A stretch of DNA of 64,000 nucleotides from Sulfolobaceae archaeon (GTDB lineage: Archaea > Thermoproteota > Thermoprotei_A > Sulfolobales > Sulfolobaceae), in the NCBI GenBank assembly GCA_026627305.1, contig JAPNVD010000003.1, forward strand, positions 1 through 64,000, written 5' to 3'. The notes below the pieces were generated by a model that worked only from the letters and a program-made list of their open reading frames with translations, was not told where the DNA came from and did not search any database. Made by a program: the position numbers and the translations under genes. Numbering within the stretch: position 1 is the first letter of the stretch; every line of letters starts with the position of its first letter. Positions 55,370-63,929 of this stretch are shown here, in pieces.

Positions 55370-56415
55370 TGTTGAACGAACCCTTCTAAAGTCTCTATAG
55401 GTACCTCTACCCTCTTCCACTCACCAATCCTAACTGGTGTGGGCATTATTACAACATCATCCTTAGATTTCTTATCTAGTCTTAAAGCCCCCAATGCTTT
55501 ATTGATATCTATTGCATAGGATAGCTTTGATACGTCTATTGGTAAATCATATTGGCTTAATAGCCATATCGTATCTTCTACCACTCCTTCCTCTGCATAT
55601 CCTAACTCTTCAAACATTTTGGCTTCACAAACCATCCCAACGGAAATTGCGTAACCATGTGGTACTTTAAAATCACTACCTGCTTCAATAGCATGACCTA
55701 TTGTATGCCCGAAGTTTAGTACAATTCTTATTCCTTTCTCCTCTTTTTCATCCTCCTTAACGATTGATAACTTGTCAGATACCGAACGAGAAACTAAATC
55801 TTCCATAACTTCAGGATCTTTAGACAGTATTGCATCCTTATGCTCTGTCAAAAAGGTATAAAGGCTATAATCTAGTGTTAAAGCATATTTTATCACTTCA
55901 GCCAACCCTTTTCTTAACTCCTCCTGTGGAAGGGTATCTAGGAAGTTAAGATCATCAATAATAATAGATGGTTGATAAAACGTTCCTATTACGTTCTTAA
56001 CGCTCCTGAAGTTTATTGCGTTCTTTCCACCAATAGACGCATCTACCATGCCGAGTAGAGTGGTAGGAATGTTGATCAGCTTTAAACCCCTCATATAAAT
56101 TGATGCTATAAATCCAGCGACATCAGTTACTGTTCCACCTCCTAGTGCTACTACATAATGATTTCTCCTTATTCCATAATTGATCATCCTCTGTATAATT
56201 TCAATAACACTATCGAGGGATTTAGCCTCTTCACCATCTTGAATTTCAATCATTAAAAACCTTTGATCTCCTAGGATTGTGCTTAGATCTATTTTTAAGG
56301 CTTTAGATTTTATGATTACTTTATTCTCCTTTATCTCACTAAGCTTATTTAAAGCTCCCCTACCTATGAAAACATCAATATTCTTAGTTCCAATAGTCTC
56401 AGTTATGTTTATCAT
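55348..56415 (-). CDS. aroB: 3-Dehydroquinate synthase
   Basis: A 355-residue NAD- and zinc-dependent enzyme converting DAHP to 3-dehydroquinate. ALGGGTVTDVAGFIASIYMRG near residue 92 and PTTLLGMVDASIGGKNAIN follow the family. The zinc ligands lie in LNFGHTIGHAIE and VPHGYAISVGMVCEA. The length is normal. It overlaps DAHP synthase by four bases and the chosen aroE start by 22 bases. Confidence 0.96.
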   Translation of the reverse strand: MINITETIGTKNIDVFIGRGALNKLSEIKENKVIIKSKALKIDLSTILGDQRFLMIEIQDGEEAKSLDSVIEIIQRMINYGIRRNHYVVALGGGTVTDVAGFIASIYMRGLKLINIPTTLLGMVDASIGGKNAINFRSVKNVIGTFYQPSIIIDDLNFLDTLPQEELRKGLAEVIKYALTLDYSLYTFLTEHKDAILSKDPEVMEDLVSRSVSDKLSIVKEDEKEEKGIRIVLNFGHTIGHAIEAGSDFKVPHGYAISVGMVCEAKMFEELGYAEEGVVEDTIWLLSQYDLPIDVSKLSYAIDINKALGALRLDKKSKDDVVIMPTPVRIGEWKRVEVPIETLEGFVQQCLRKEV

Positions 56416-57413
56416 ATACTTCTACCTAAAGCGTTTGCTAACGCCCTTAACCTCTCCATTAATTTTTCAAATCCTTCAAACGTAAGCTGTTGTTCAGAAT
56501 CGCTTAACGCCTTTTCAGGATTAGGATGAACCTCAATTATTAACATATCAGCACCAGCAGCAACCGAAGCCATAGCTAGGGCCTCTACATACTCCCTCTT
56601 TCCGGCAGGATGAGAGGGGTCAGCACAGATCGGAAGATGTGTTGATAGTTTAGCAGCTACCATCCCGCCTATATCTATCGTAAATCTAGTTGACTTCTCA
56701 AAAGTTCTAATGCCTCTCTCACAAAGTACAACATTAGGATTATTCTCATAAAGTATGTACTCAGCCGCTAAAAGCCATTCCTCTACTGTATTTCCTAATC
56801 CTCGCTTCAGGAGAACTGGCATCCCTGATCTTCCAGCATCCTTGAGCAAGGTGAAGTTTTGTGCATTTCTTGCACCTATTTGCAACATATCTGCATATTT
56901 CTTAAATAGAGGAAGATCTCTACCATCCATAATTTCTGTAACAACAGGTAATCCAGTTGCTTCGCTAGCTTTCTTTAAGTATTCTAAACCCTTTTCCCCA
57001 AGACCTTGAAAACTATATGGACTAGTCCTCGGCTTAAATGCTCCGCCTCTTAGTAATGAAGCGCCTGATCTCTTTACAGCTTTAGCTGTTTCCATGACCT
57101 GTTCTTCAGATTCAACAGCACACGGTCCTGCAGCTACCACTATTTTATTTCCACCTATTTCCACATCTTTTACGTTTACAATGGTTTTCTCTTTCTTCCA
57201 TTCATTGCTAGCCAATTGATAGGGCTTTGATGTTTTGACTGCTAGAAGAATACTATCATCTTTGATTTCATTAGCTAGAGAATCTGGCCATACAACTACT
57301 AAGTTCTTTCCGTATAAGTTTAAGAACCTATAAGAGACTGAGCTCTCGTTTAGTTTTTCCTTCAATTTACTATAATTATATCCATCTTTAAGGATTAAGA
57401 GCAAATTTATCAC
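56412..57413 (-). CDS. aroF: DAHP synthase (3-deoxy-7-phosphoheptulonate synthase, type I-beta)
   Basis: A 333-residue enzyme for the first step of the shikimate pathway, joining phosphoenolpyruvate with erythrose-4-phosphate. The catalytic barrel begins with VVAAGPCAVESEEQ near residue 93, then RGGAFKPRTSPYSFQGLGE, and CADPSHPAGKR near residue 268. An N-terminal domain of about 75 residues is ferredoxin-like, as in the Thermotoga enzyme, where it serves feedback control by aromatic amino acids. The start is GTG 57413. It overlaps tyrA by 26 bases. Confidence 0.95.
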   Translation of the reverse strand: MINLLLILKDGYNYSKLKEKLNESSVSYRFLNLYGKNLVVVWPDSLANEIKDDSILLAVKTSKPYQLASNEWKKEKTIVNVKDVEIGGNKIVVAAGPCAVESEEQVMETAKAVKRSGASLLRGGAFKPRTSPYSFQGLGEKGLEYLKKASEATGLPVVTEIMDGRDLPLFKKYADMLQIGARNAQNFTLLKDAGRSGMPVLLKRGLGNTVEEWLLAAEYILYENNPNVVLCERGIRTFEKSTRFTIDIGGMVAAKLSTHLPICADPSHPAGKREYVEALAMASVAAGADMLIIEVHPNPEKALSDSEQQLTFEGFEKLMERLRALANALGRSI

Positions 57414-58449
57414 CCGCTTGACTTAAAATGTTATACATCTTATTTACCTCGTCTAAAGAAATTTTACGGGCACTTTCAGAGTATGGATTATTTACTTGGA
57501 TTTCAAAAATAACTTGCTTTATCTCATCTATTCTATTCAGGATTTCATATATCTGTCTAAAATTTGTTGTAAAGTATTCATTTTTCAATTCAACATTAAG
57601 TTCATTCGCTAGTCTACTTATAGCACTTTTCATGCTGAGCAACAGGAAATGGGGGATCACTTGGATTACTGCCATTAACTTGTCATGATAATCTAAACTC
57701 ATCAATACTGGTGTTAAACCCAATTCTTTCCAGAAAGCAATTATTTGTTCCTTTAACTTTTCATCCATCTCAGGTTCATCAATTATAACTATCCTCTCCC
57801 CCACTGGTAAGTAGGAAGGTCCAAATAATGGATGTGTCGATATAAAAGTAAAACCGTTCTCGATGGACAGCTTCTTTAACTTAGTATAATTATTGTGTTT
57901 TGTTGAAAATATATCCATAACTATCTTTCCTCTTAAGAATTTCAGGCTTTCGATAAATGAGGGATTATTTAATGCTTCTGGTGCTACCGCTAAGATCACG
58001 TAATCTGCAAATTCACTTATTTCTTTAGATTTTATGAACTGAACATTCAGTTTTCTAGAGAGATTAACTGCTTCGTCCTCAAATATGTGTGAAATTGCAA
58101 CTTTATGTCCACCATAAGAAATTAAAGAAGTTAGAGTCTCTGCCATCTTACCTGTTCCTATTATCACTACGTTCTTTGCGTTAGTGTTCACTTGAACTAC
58201 TCTACTCCATTTAATGATTTCTCTATAAACTTCATTCACTAATTTACTAGGAAGACCTATTCTAGTTGCGAATTCATTTAATTCATTTATCTTATTTTGT
58301 TCTCTAGTCTCATCAAGTATTGGTAATCCGTTCTTACGTTTAATCTCGCCTATCTTCTTAGCTAGCTCAATCCTAGATTTTAGAAGTTGCAAAATCTGCT
58401 GATCTATTTCGTCTATTTTCTCTCTATATAGGTTGATCTCTTCCATCAT
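57388..58449 (-). CDS. tyrA: Bifunctional chorismate mutase/prephenate dehydrogenase
   Basis: A 353-residue protein with two domains. Residues 1-85 are an AroQ-type chorismate mutase (INLYREKIDEIDQQILQLLK, RIELAKKIGEIKRKNGLPIL). From residue 95 a Rossmann domain (NVVIIGTGKMAETLTSLIS) and the helical end form the NAD(P)-dependent prephenate dehydrogenase, with STHPLFGPS near residue 200 as substrate site. It leads chorismate to 4-hydroxyphenylpyruvate, the tyrosine precursor. Two adjacent ATG codons can start it. One base separates it from the transketolase gene. Confidence 0.93.
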   Translation of the reverse strand: MMEEINLYREKIDEIDQQILQLLKSRIELAKKIGEIKRKNGLPILDETREQNKINELNEFATRIGLPSKLVNEVYREIIKWSRVVQVNTNAKNVVIIGTGKMAETLTSLISYGGHKVAISHIFEDEAVNLSRKLNVQFIKSKEISEFADYVILAVAPEALNNPSFIESLKFLRGKIVMDIFSTKHNNYTKLKKLSIENGFTFISTHPLFGPSYLPVGERIVIIDEPEMDEKLKEQIIAFWKELGLTPVLMSLDYHDKLMAVIQVIPHFLLLSMKSAISRLANELNVELKNEYFTTNFRQIYEILNRIDEIKQVIFEIQVNNPYSESARKISLDEVNKMYNILSQAGDKFALNP

Positions 58450-58450
58450 T

Positions 58451-59392
58451 TCAATTTCCCACCTCTTTGTTTACTAACTTAACTGCCTCATTTACTATGT
58501 GCTCATAGGATATACCATAATATTCTAAAAGCTCTCTTTGACTTCTAGCAGATCTACCAAAGGTTGTAGCTCCTATTATTTTAGTTGGAATGGGATAGTT
58601 AGATATTAACAGCTCAGCTATTGCAGAACCAGCCCCTCCATGGACGCTATGCTCTTCAACTACTATAAATCTCCCAGTTTTTTGTGCGTAGCGTAATAAT
58701 AACTCCTTATCTAAAGGCTTTACACTAAATAGGTTAATGACAGAAGCCCTTATTCCTTTCTTCTTAAGTTCTTTAGCTGCAACTAGTGCATCCCATAGCG
58801 TTATCCCAACTCCGATAATTGTTAAATCCTCTCCATCTTCTATAACGTATGATTTACCCAATGAGAACTTGTAATCTAACTCATTAGTTACATCAGGTGC
58901 ATAGTCCCTGCCAATTCTGAAATACACTGGTCCTCTTACATCTTCTATGATGGTAGGTAAGCTTCTCTTTACATCAGCGGAATCAGCAGGTACTACAACA
59001 CTCATATTAGGTAAGATTCTCATTAGGGCTATATCTTCTAAAGCTTGATGGCTCGATCCATCATCACTATCACTGAATCCCGCATGTGTAGCTATTATTT
59101 TGAGGTTAAGGTTCATTCTACTGACGGTATTTCTCATCATCTCCCATGCTCTCATTAAAAACATAGCGAAAGCCATAACCACAGGTTTTAGTCCTACTGC
59201 AGACAAGCCTGCAGCAAAATTTATCATATCTTGCTCTGCAATTCCAACATTATAATATCGACAAGGCATCTTTTGCTTGAATTTCATAGCTCTTGTAGAG
59301 CCTCCAACATCAGCAGTCACGACCACTAGTTTATCATCTTTTGCTCCAATATCGACTAGAATATCAGCTACAGTATCACGTAGTGAGGTCAT
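58451..59392 (-). CDS. Transketolase, C-terminal subunit
   Basis: A 313-residue half of a split transketolase holding the pyrimidine-binding and C-terminal domains. RYYNVGIAEQDMINFAAGLS near residue 45 contains the glutamate that activates thiamine pyrophosphate. HAGFSDSDDGSSHQALEDIA is the usual substrate region. ESVG-type words in VVVPADSADVKRSLP and EEHSVHGGAGSAIAEL close the fold. Together with the N-terminal subunit upstream it should supply erythrose-4-phosphate for DAHP synthase. Confidence 0.94.
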   Translation of the reverse strand: MTSLRDTVADILVDIGAKDDKLVVVTADVGGSTRAMKFKQKMPCRYYNVGIAEQDMINFAAGLSAVGLKPVVMAFAMFLMRAWEMMRNTVSRMNLNLKIIATHAGFSDSDDGSSHQALEDIALMRILPNMSVVVPADSADVKRSLPTIIEDVRGPVYFRIGRDYAPDVTNELDYKFSLGKSYVIEDGEDLTIIGVGITLWDALVAAKELKKKGIRASVINLFSVKPLDKELLLRYAQKTGRFIVVEEHSVHGGAGSAIAELLISNYPIPTKIIGATTFGRSARSQRELLEYYGISYEHIVNEAVKLVNKEVGN

Positions 59393-59404
59393 CTTGATAT
59401 CACT

Positions 59405-60199
59405 TTAAAGTAGCTTTTGTATCTCGGTGTTTTCTATTCTAGGAACTCCCTTTCCTCTTATAGTTTTAGCGAAGATCACTGAGGGTCTCTTTGACTTCTG
59501 GGCTTCTTCTAATGCAAATAATAAACTCAATATGTCATGACCATCAGCTCTTAACACTCTCCATCCTGCAGCCTCATAAACCTTAGGTAATAACTCTTCC
59601 TTAGGCTTTATATCTTCAGTTTTTCCATCTAATTGAAATCCATTCATATCTACTATTACTGTCAGGTTATCCAATTGCCTTATTGGTGCATGTGTTAATG
59701 CTTCCCAGACTTCACCTTCATCATGTTCGCCATCACCCATTAGTACGTATACTCTACCTTGACCATTGAGCTTCTTTATACCTGTAGCTATGCCTATGGC
59801 AAAACTTAGTCCCTGCCCTAAACTTCCAGTTGACATATCTACCTCTGGTATTGAGATTTCAGGATGACCCTGTAATCTGCTCTTTATATCTTGGATTGTG
59901 TAGAGTTCTTCCTCTGCGATAATTCCTTTTTCAACTAAGAGCGAATAATATGCAGGTGCAGCATGTCCCTTACTTAGAATTATCCAATCCTTGTTTAAGG
60001 GATCGGTATTTCTTCTAGTAGCTGCTTTAAACATTAGAACTGTTAGTATTTCGACTGTACTTAATGAAGAACCTAGGTGAATATTTGGATATGTACGAGC
60101 TACCTTAATTAGTCTTTCTCTTGCTCTATTTGCTATATCTTGTAAAATGAGTATTTCTTCAGTTAAAGATATTGGCGTTTCTTCCCTCTTCCTATCCAT
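59405..60199 (-). CDS. Transketolase, N-terminal subunit
   Basis: A 264-residue half of a split transketolase containing the pyrophosphate-binding domain. SKGHAAPAYYSLLVEKGI near residue 71 and the TPP motif GDGEHDEGEVWEALTHAPIR near 154 with MNGFQLDG are diagnostic. It has GSLGQGLSFAIGIATG as well. It is the first gene of the nine-gene aromatic operon. The next gene begins 12 bases downstream. Confidence 0.95.
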   Translation of the reverse strand: MDRKREETPISLTEEILILQDIANRARERLIKVARTYPNIHLGSSLSTVEILTVLMFKAATRRNTDPLNKDWIILSKGHAAPAYYSLLVEKGIIAEEELYTIQDIKSRLQGHPEISIPEVDMSTGSLGQGLSFAIGIATGIKKLNGQGRVYVLMGDGEHDEGEVWEALTHAPIRQLDNLTVIVDMNGFQLDGKTEDIKPKEELLPKVYEAAGWRVLRADGHDILSLLFALEEAQKSKRPSVIFAKTIRGKGVPRIENTEIQKLL

Positions 60200-60256
60200 T
60201 GGAATTCCATTTCAACCCCACCCAGAAAGGAACTATGTATATTCTTATGCTCGGAT

Positions 60257-60266
60257 TTATAAATTT
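60257..60266 (+). promoter_or_regulatory. Probable TATA box of the E1-like gene
   Basis: TTATAAATTT is centred about 24 bases before GTG 60285, supporting a leaderless GTG start. The 85-base gap also holds the divergent promoter of the aromatic operon. Confidence 0.55.
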
Positions 60267-60284
60267 TGATGAAAATATAAGGTT

Positions 60285-61172
60285 GTGGAGAGGTACTCGA
60301 GGCAACTACTAGTAATAGGTATTGAGGCTCAAGAAAAGTTAAAGAAGACAAGGGTAGCAATAGTAGGTTGTGGTGCGTTAGGTACTGGAATAGCAGAGCT
60401 GTTAGCTAGGTTAGGTGTTGGATTTATTAGGTTAATAGATGCAGACTATGTGGAGTTAAGTAACCTCAGTAGAACTCACCTATTTGAAGAAAGCGATATT
60501 TATAAACCTAAAGCGATGGTCTGTTACGAGAAGGTTAAGAAGATAAATCCTGAAGTTACTATTGAGCCTATTATAGATGTAATTAATCCTGAAAATGCAT
60601 TAAAATACTTAAGCGATGTAGATTACGTCTTTGACGCTACTGATAACGTTCTTACAAGGCTTATAATAAATGATGCCTGTGTGATGCTTAATAAACCTCT
60701 TATTTATGGTGGTGTAAGTGGTCTCTACGGTTCTGTTAAGTTGGTAGTGCCATATAAGAGTGCATGTTTATCCTGTTTCCTCAATTATAACGGTGATGAT
60801 ACAAACGCTTGCGAAGTCATAGGTGTTGTAGATACTATTACCTCAGTTGTTGCTAGTTTAGAAGTCCAAGAATTCCTAAATCATTTGATGAATCAGGATA
60901 AAAACGGAGAAGAGCTCATTTACGTTGATTTAAAGGAATTAAGTTTCGAGAAAATTAAGATAGAGAGAAACCCTTACTGTGAGGCGTGTAGTAGAAAAGA
61001 ATTCGTATATCTGAAGAAGAATTATACTGTTAACGCATGTATTCCTACAGAGGTAAGCGAGCCTAAAGGAAGTCCGGTAATATCTAATGAATGGCTTAGG
61101 ATATACAAAACTACAGGTGGTGTAATAGTTTGTTATAATAATGGAAAATGCTTTAAGAGGGTTGTAAGGTAG
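60285..61172 (+). CDS. E1-like/MoeB-ThiF family adenylating protein
   Basis: A 295-residue protein that should adenylate the C-terminus of a small ubiquitin-like or sulfur-carrier protein. The nucleotide-binding loop VGCGALGTGIAELLARLGVG starts at residue 27, and DATDN is at 117-121. Zinc ligands are CxxC pairs C161/C164 and C232/C235. A possible catalytic cysteine is C176. The last 50 residues form an additional tail not found in plain MoeB. The start is GTG. In archaea ElsA/UbaA-type proteins serve Urm1/SAMP systems for tRNA thiolation, which is plausible but not proven here. Confidence 0.88.
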   Translation: MERYSRQLLVIGIEAQEKLKKTRVAIVGCGALGTGIAELLARLGVGFIRLIDADYVELSNLSRTHLFEESDIYKPKAMVCYEKVKKINPEVTIEPIIDVINPENALKYLSDVDYVFDATDNVLTRLIINDACVMLNKPLIYGGVSGLYGSVKLVVPYKSACLSCFLNYNGDDTNACEVIGVVDTITSVVASLEVQEFLNHLMNQDKNGEELIYVDLKELSFEKIKIERNPYCEACSRKEFVYLKKNYTVNACIPTEVSEPKGSPVISNEWLRIYKTTGGVIVCYNNGKCFKRVVR

Positions 61173-61173
61173 T

Positions 61174-62109
61174 ATGAGATTTAATAAAACTGTTTTGACT
61201 GCTATAATCCCTATTGTCGTGATAATAGTTTACTCTCTGTTATTCCATGTTAATCCAATTGATGTTATTACAAGTACAAGTCCATTCCTCATAGTGTTAT
61301 TCTTTCTAACTTACGTAGCTTCTGTTGGTATAATAAGTGTAAGGGATATGCTGATAACACGATTGAGTTATTCCACAGTATTTAAAGCTAGGTTACTAGG
61401 TAATGCTGTAGGACTTATCATACCAGGTCTTGCTGGACCAGATCTGACTAGATCAGTAGTATATTCTTTAAACGATAGGGGAAAGTTGGTTGAGTATTTC
61501 TCATTAGCTATTTATGAGGCATTTTATGATGTTGTAACCATTTCTCTAATGTTTATTCTTCTGTTCCCCTTGTTCTTCAGCCCTCTAGCTATACCGTTTT
61601 TATTAGTAACCTTAGCTAATATTGCTGGTTGGGGAGGAGGGTTCGCTTACGTTTATATTTTTTCGGAGAAAACTAACCGCTTAGAATCTTTCATATTTTC
61701 CAATTTCAGACAAGCTAAGAACTTAGCATATTATTACTCTTTAGCTAAGAGAGTTATAAAGAATAAACTTACTCCAAAGGAGATGTTTATATACTACATA
61801 ATTTCAGGAACTGGATATGTGGTTCAATCAATACCCATACTTTTCTTGATACATGAGTTCAACTTGATTTTAGCCGTATATGTATTTATGTTATATTTAA
61901 GTGCTGAGTTAATACCAATACCAGCTGGTGCTGGTTTCGCTGAATATTCTCTCTCTATATTTTTAACTCCAGCTAATGTAGTTAGAGTTAGGATCTTTAC
62001 TCTCTTATCTGTGTTAATAGGTTTTATTTACATTAATGAGATAAAGCTTGAAGAACTTAAAAAGGAGTTTAAAAATCTAAAAGTAGATGGAAGCGTTTCT
62101 AAAGGATAA
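61174..62109 (+). CDS. UPF0104/LPG-synthase-like integral membrane protein
   Basis: A 311-residue membrane protein with about eight helices, related to the transmembrane part of lysylphosphatidylglycerol synthases (UPF0104, flippase-like). Recognisable are LLGNAVGLIIPGLAGPDLTR near residue 75 (GxxxxLxxPGRxGE in relatives) and ELIPIPAGAGFAEYSLSIFL near residue 248. Archaeal members are linked to lipid or glycan transport. The gene starts one base after the E1-like gene and overlaps the next by 23 bases. Confidence 0.85.
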   Translation: MRFNKTVLTAIIPIVVIIVYSLLFHVNPIDVITSTSPFLIVLFFLTYVASVGIISVRDMLITRLSYSTVFKARLLGNAVGLIIPGLAGPDLTRSVVYSLNDRGKLVEYFSLAIYEAFYDVVTISLMFILLFPLFFSPLAIPFLLVTLANIAGWGGGFAYVYIFSEKTNRLESFIFSNFRQAKNLAYYYSLAKRVIKNKLTPKEMFIYYIISGTGYVVQSIPILFLIHEFNLILAVYVFMLYLSAELIPIPAGAGFAEYSLSIFLTPANVVRVRIFTLLSVLIGFIYINEIKLEELKKEFKNLKVDGSVSKG

Positions 62110-63130
62110 TGATGTTGAAAATGCTAAGAAAGTATTAGTCAGCATTATGGGTAAAGACTTCGCTTGTGTGAAGACTAGATACGCTCCTGATCCTCTTATA
62201 GCTTCATTTTTATTAGCTAAAAATAGTAAAGGTGATATCGCAATTACCTTTTCTGATAGTGCGAATTGTGATATAGAGTTAAGGGACTTGAGAGGAGACA
62301 GGTACATTGTATATGGAGGAAATAACATAATTCACCTTTATGATACCTCCTTTTCGTCCTTATTTCCTCTATCATTAGACGATTTAATTCCGATACTTGC
62401 AGGAATCTTCTCTTCTGTTGTTTTAGAAAGAAGACCTTTAACCGACTACGAAAAAACCGTACTGCAAAATGCACAGAATTTAGGAGTACTTATAGAGAAG
62501 GGACTTAAAGTACCATCATATAAAGCTTTACCAGCGTTCATTTCCTTAATATTGTCTTTAGATCCGTTTATACCTGGTATAACAGGGAATAGGGAAGGGA
62601 CAATAAAGATGATAAAAGAGTTAGACATAGATGAGACTACACCTATTGTGGAGATAAAGGAAGAGAAGCTTAACTCACTCATTTACAGGATAGTCAGTAG
62701 CATCATAAACTATAACCCAAAGTTTTCTAGGGATGACCTCATCACGGATAGGGTATTTTACTTGGAGTTCGATACTCTAGAACTAGCCTTCGCAACGCTT
62801 TACTTCTTTGATATTAAGGGTTCCAGTAGCCTCTTCCAGCTAGTATCTTCTCCTAGTTACGCCGAGAACATGATTTTGACATTTAGGGAAAAGTTAAGTA
62901 AAGGGTTCAGTGTTGGTGATGTTGTTGAGGATAAAGAAGGGTATATAGTTAAGTCAACTCTTGATTCACCATTATTGACGCAATTAATACTGCTACAACT
63001 TCAGAAAGTCAAGAAAGATAAGAAAATATTTTTGGATATAAATGGTGAGATATTTACTAGTAGATATTTTTTACCCGGTGAAAATGAAGGGCTGATTAAA
63101 GTTGATATTAGAGGTAAAGATAAGAGTTAA
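62087..63130 (+). CDS. cdc45: Probable Cdc45/RecJ-like replication protein (RecJdbh type)
   Basis: A 347-residue soluble protein. The N-terminal part (KTRYAPDPLIASFLLAK, DIAITFSDSANCDIEL) resembles a degenerate DHH/RecJ domain in which the catalytic aspartates and histidines are not kept. The C-terminal part has a DHHA1-like ending (LFQLVSSPSYAENMILTFRE). In Sulfolobus the RecJ-like protein that binds GINS and MCM (archaeal Cdc45) has this size and lies near a transketolase gene, as I recall. I therefore take this as that protein, an inference and not a clear motif match. It overlaps Pcc1 by 29 bases. Confidence 0.62.
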   Translation: MEAFLKDNDVENAKKVLVSIMGKDFACVKTRYAPDPLIASFLLAKNSKGDIAITFSDSANCDIELRDLRGDRYIVYGGNNIIHLYDTSFSSLFPLSLDDLIPILAGIFSSVVLERRPLTDYEKTVLQNAQNLGVLIEKGLKVPSYKALPAFISLILSLDPFIPGITGNREGTIKMIKELDIDETTPIVEIKEEKLNSLIYRIVSSIINYNPKFSRDDLITDRVFYLEFDTLELAFATLYFFDIKGSSSLFQLVSSPSYAENMILTFREKLSKGFSVGDVVEDKEGYIVKSTLDSPLLTQLILLQLQKVKKDKKIFLDINGEIFTSRYFLPGENEGLIKVDIRGKDKS

Positions 63131-63350
63131 GAGTAACTACGCAAGGGAAATCGCTAACAGTATAAAAGTAGACAATATAAACTTACCAAAAGGGATGCAA
63201 ATAACTACAGATTATACAAATAACGAAATCATCGTTAATATCAGATATGATTTCGATGATGTGAAGGGCATTCTTACCGTTAGGAATACGGCTGACGAAA
63301 TATTGACCCAAATAAAAACCATAGAAGAAACATTAGATAATTTAAAATAA
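63102..63350 (+). CDS. pcc1: KEOPS complex subunit Pcc1
   Basis: An 82-residue protein with the Pcc1 fold: a strand (ILEVKIRVKS), a helix (YAREIANSIKVDN), two strands and a long final helix (NTADEILTQIKTIEETLDNL). Pcc1 is the dimerising subunit of KEOPS, which makes the t6A modification of tRNA. The start is TTG 63102, inside the previous gene; no ATG is available. The size is normal for the family. The placement with a ribosomal protein and dph2 suits a translation-related gene. Confidence 0.85.
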   Translation: MILEVKIRVKSNYAREIANSIKVDNINLPKGMQITTDYTNNEIIVNIRYDFDDVKGILTVRNTADEILTQIKTIEETLDNLK

Positions 63351-63351
63351 G

Positions 63352-63363
63352 TCTTTTATACTC
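63352..63363 (+). promoter_or_regulatory. Probable TATA box of rpl10e
   Basis: TCTTTTATACTC is centred about 26 bases before ATG 63384, suggesting that the ribosomal protein also has its own leaderless promoter in addition to read-through from pcc1. Confidence 0.6.
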
Positions 63364-63383
63364 AATATGAATAGTGAGATAGT

Positions 63384-63929
63384 ATGCCCTTAAGACCAGG
63401 CAGATGTTATAGGCACTTCTCAGGTCCACCATACACAAGAAAAGAATATATACAAGGTATACCAATGCCAAAGATAAACAAGTTTACCATGGGAACTCCA
63501 AATGGTGACTATGATTATGAGGTAAGACTTATAGCAACACAAGTTGGGCAAATAAGGCACAATGCTCTTGAAGCAGCACGTGTAATCGCCTTTAAGCAGA
63601 TATCTAAAAAAGTAGGAAACGAAACAGGGTTCTTCTTATGGGTTCTTAAATACCCACACCATGTATTAAGAGAGAATAAGATGATGGCGTTCGCTGGAGC
63701 CGATAGGCTTCAGGACGGAATGAGATTATCATTCGGAACACCAATAGGAACTGCTGCAAGAGTAGAGTCAATTGGGGAGCCAATAATGATTTTAAGAGTT
63801 AAGAAAGAGCATTTAGAGTTTGCAAAACAAGCATTTAAGGTAGCTTCATCTAAATTACCGTTGAAGACGAGGATCGAAGTCGTTCCTCTTAAGTCTTCCG
63901 CTCCTACACAGGAGGCACCAGCTCAGTGA
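63384..63929 (+). CDS. rpl10e: Ribosomal protein uL16 (L10e)
   Basis: A 181-residue protein of the large ribosomal subunit. The start [20 protein letters not shown] is the archaeal/eukaryotic L10e signature. The internal [20 protein letters not shown] loop reaches the peptidyl transferase centre in known structures. The alanine/proline-rich tail ([11 protein letters not shown]) is common in Sulfolobales. Its stop overlaps the GTG of dph2. Confidence 0.97.
   Translation: MPLRPGRCYRHFSGPPYTRKEYIQGIPMPKINKFTMGTPNGDYDYEVRLIATQVGQIRHNALEAARVIAFKQISKKVGNETGFFLWVLKYPHHVLRENKMMAFAGADRLQDGMRLSFGTPIGTAARVESIGEPIMILRVKKEHLEFAKQAFKVASSKLPLKTRIEVVPLKSSAPTQEAPAQ

Noticed and set aside
60163-60360. A 65-residue minus-strand frame overlapping the transketolase start and the E1-like gene
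   Set aside because: It is antisense to the conserved start of the E1-like protein and has no recognisable protein features.
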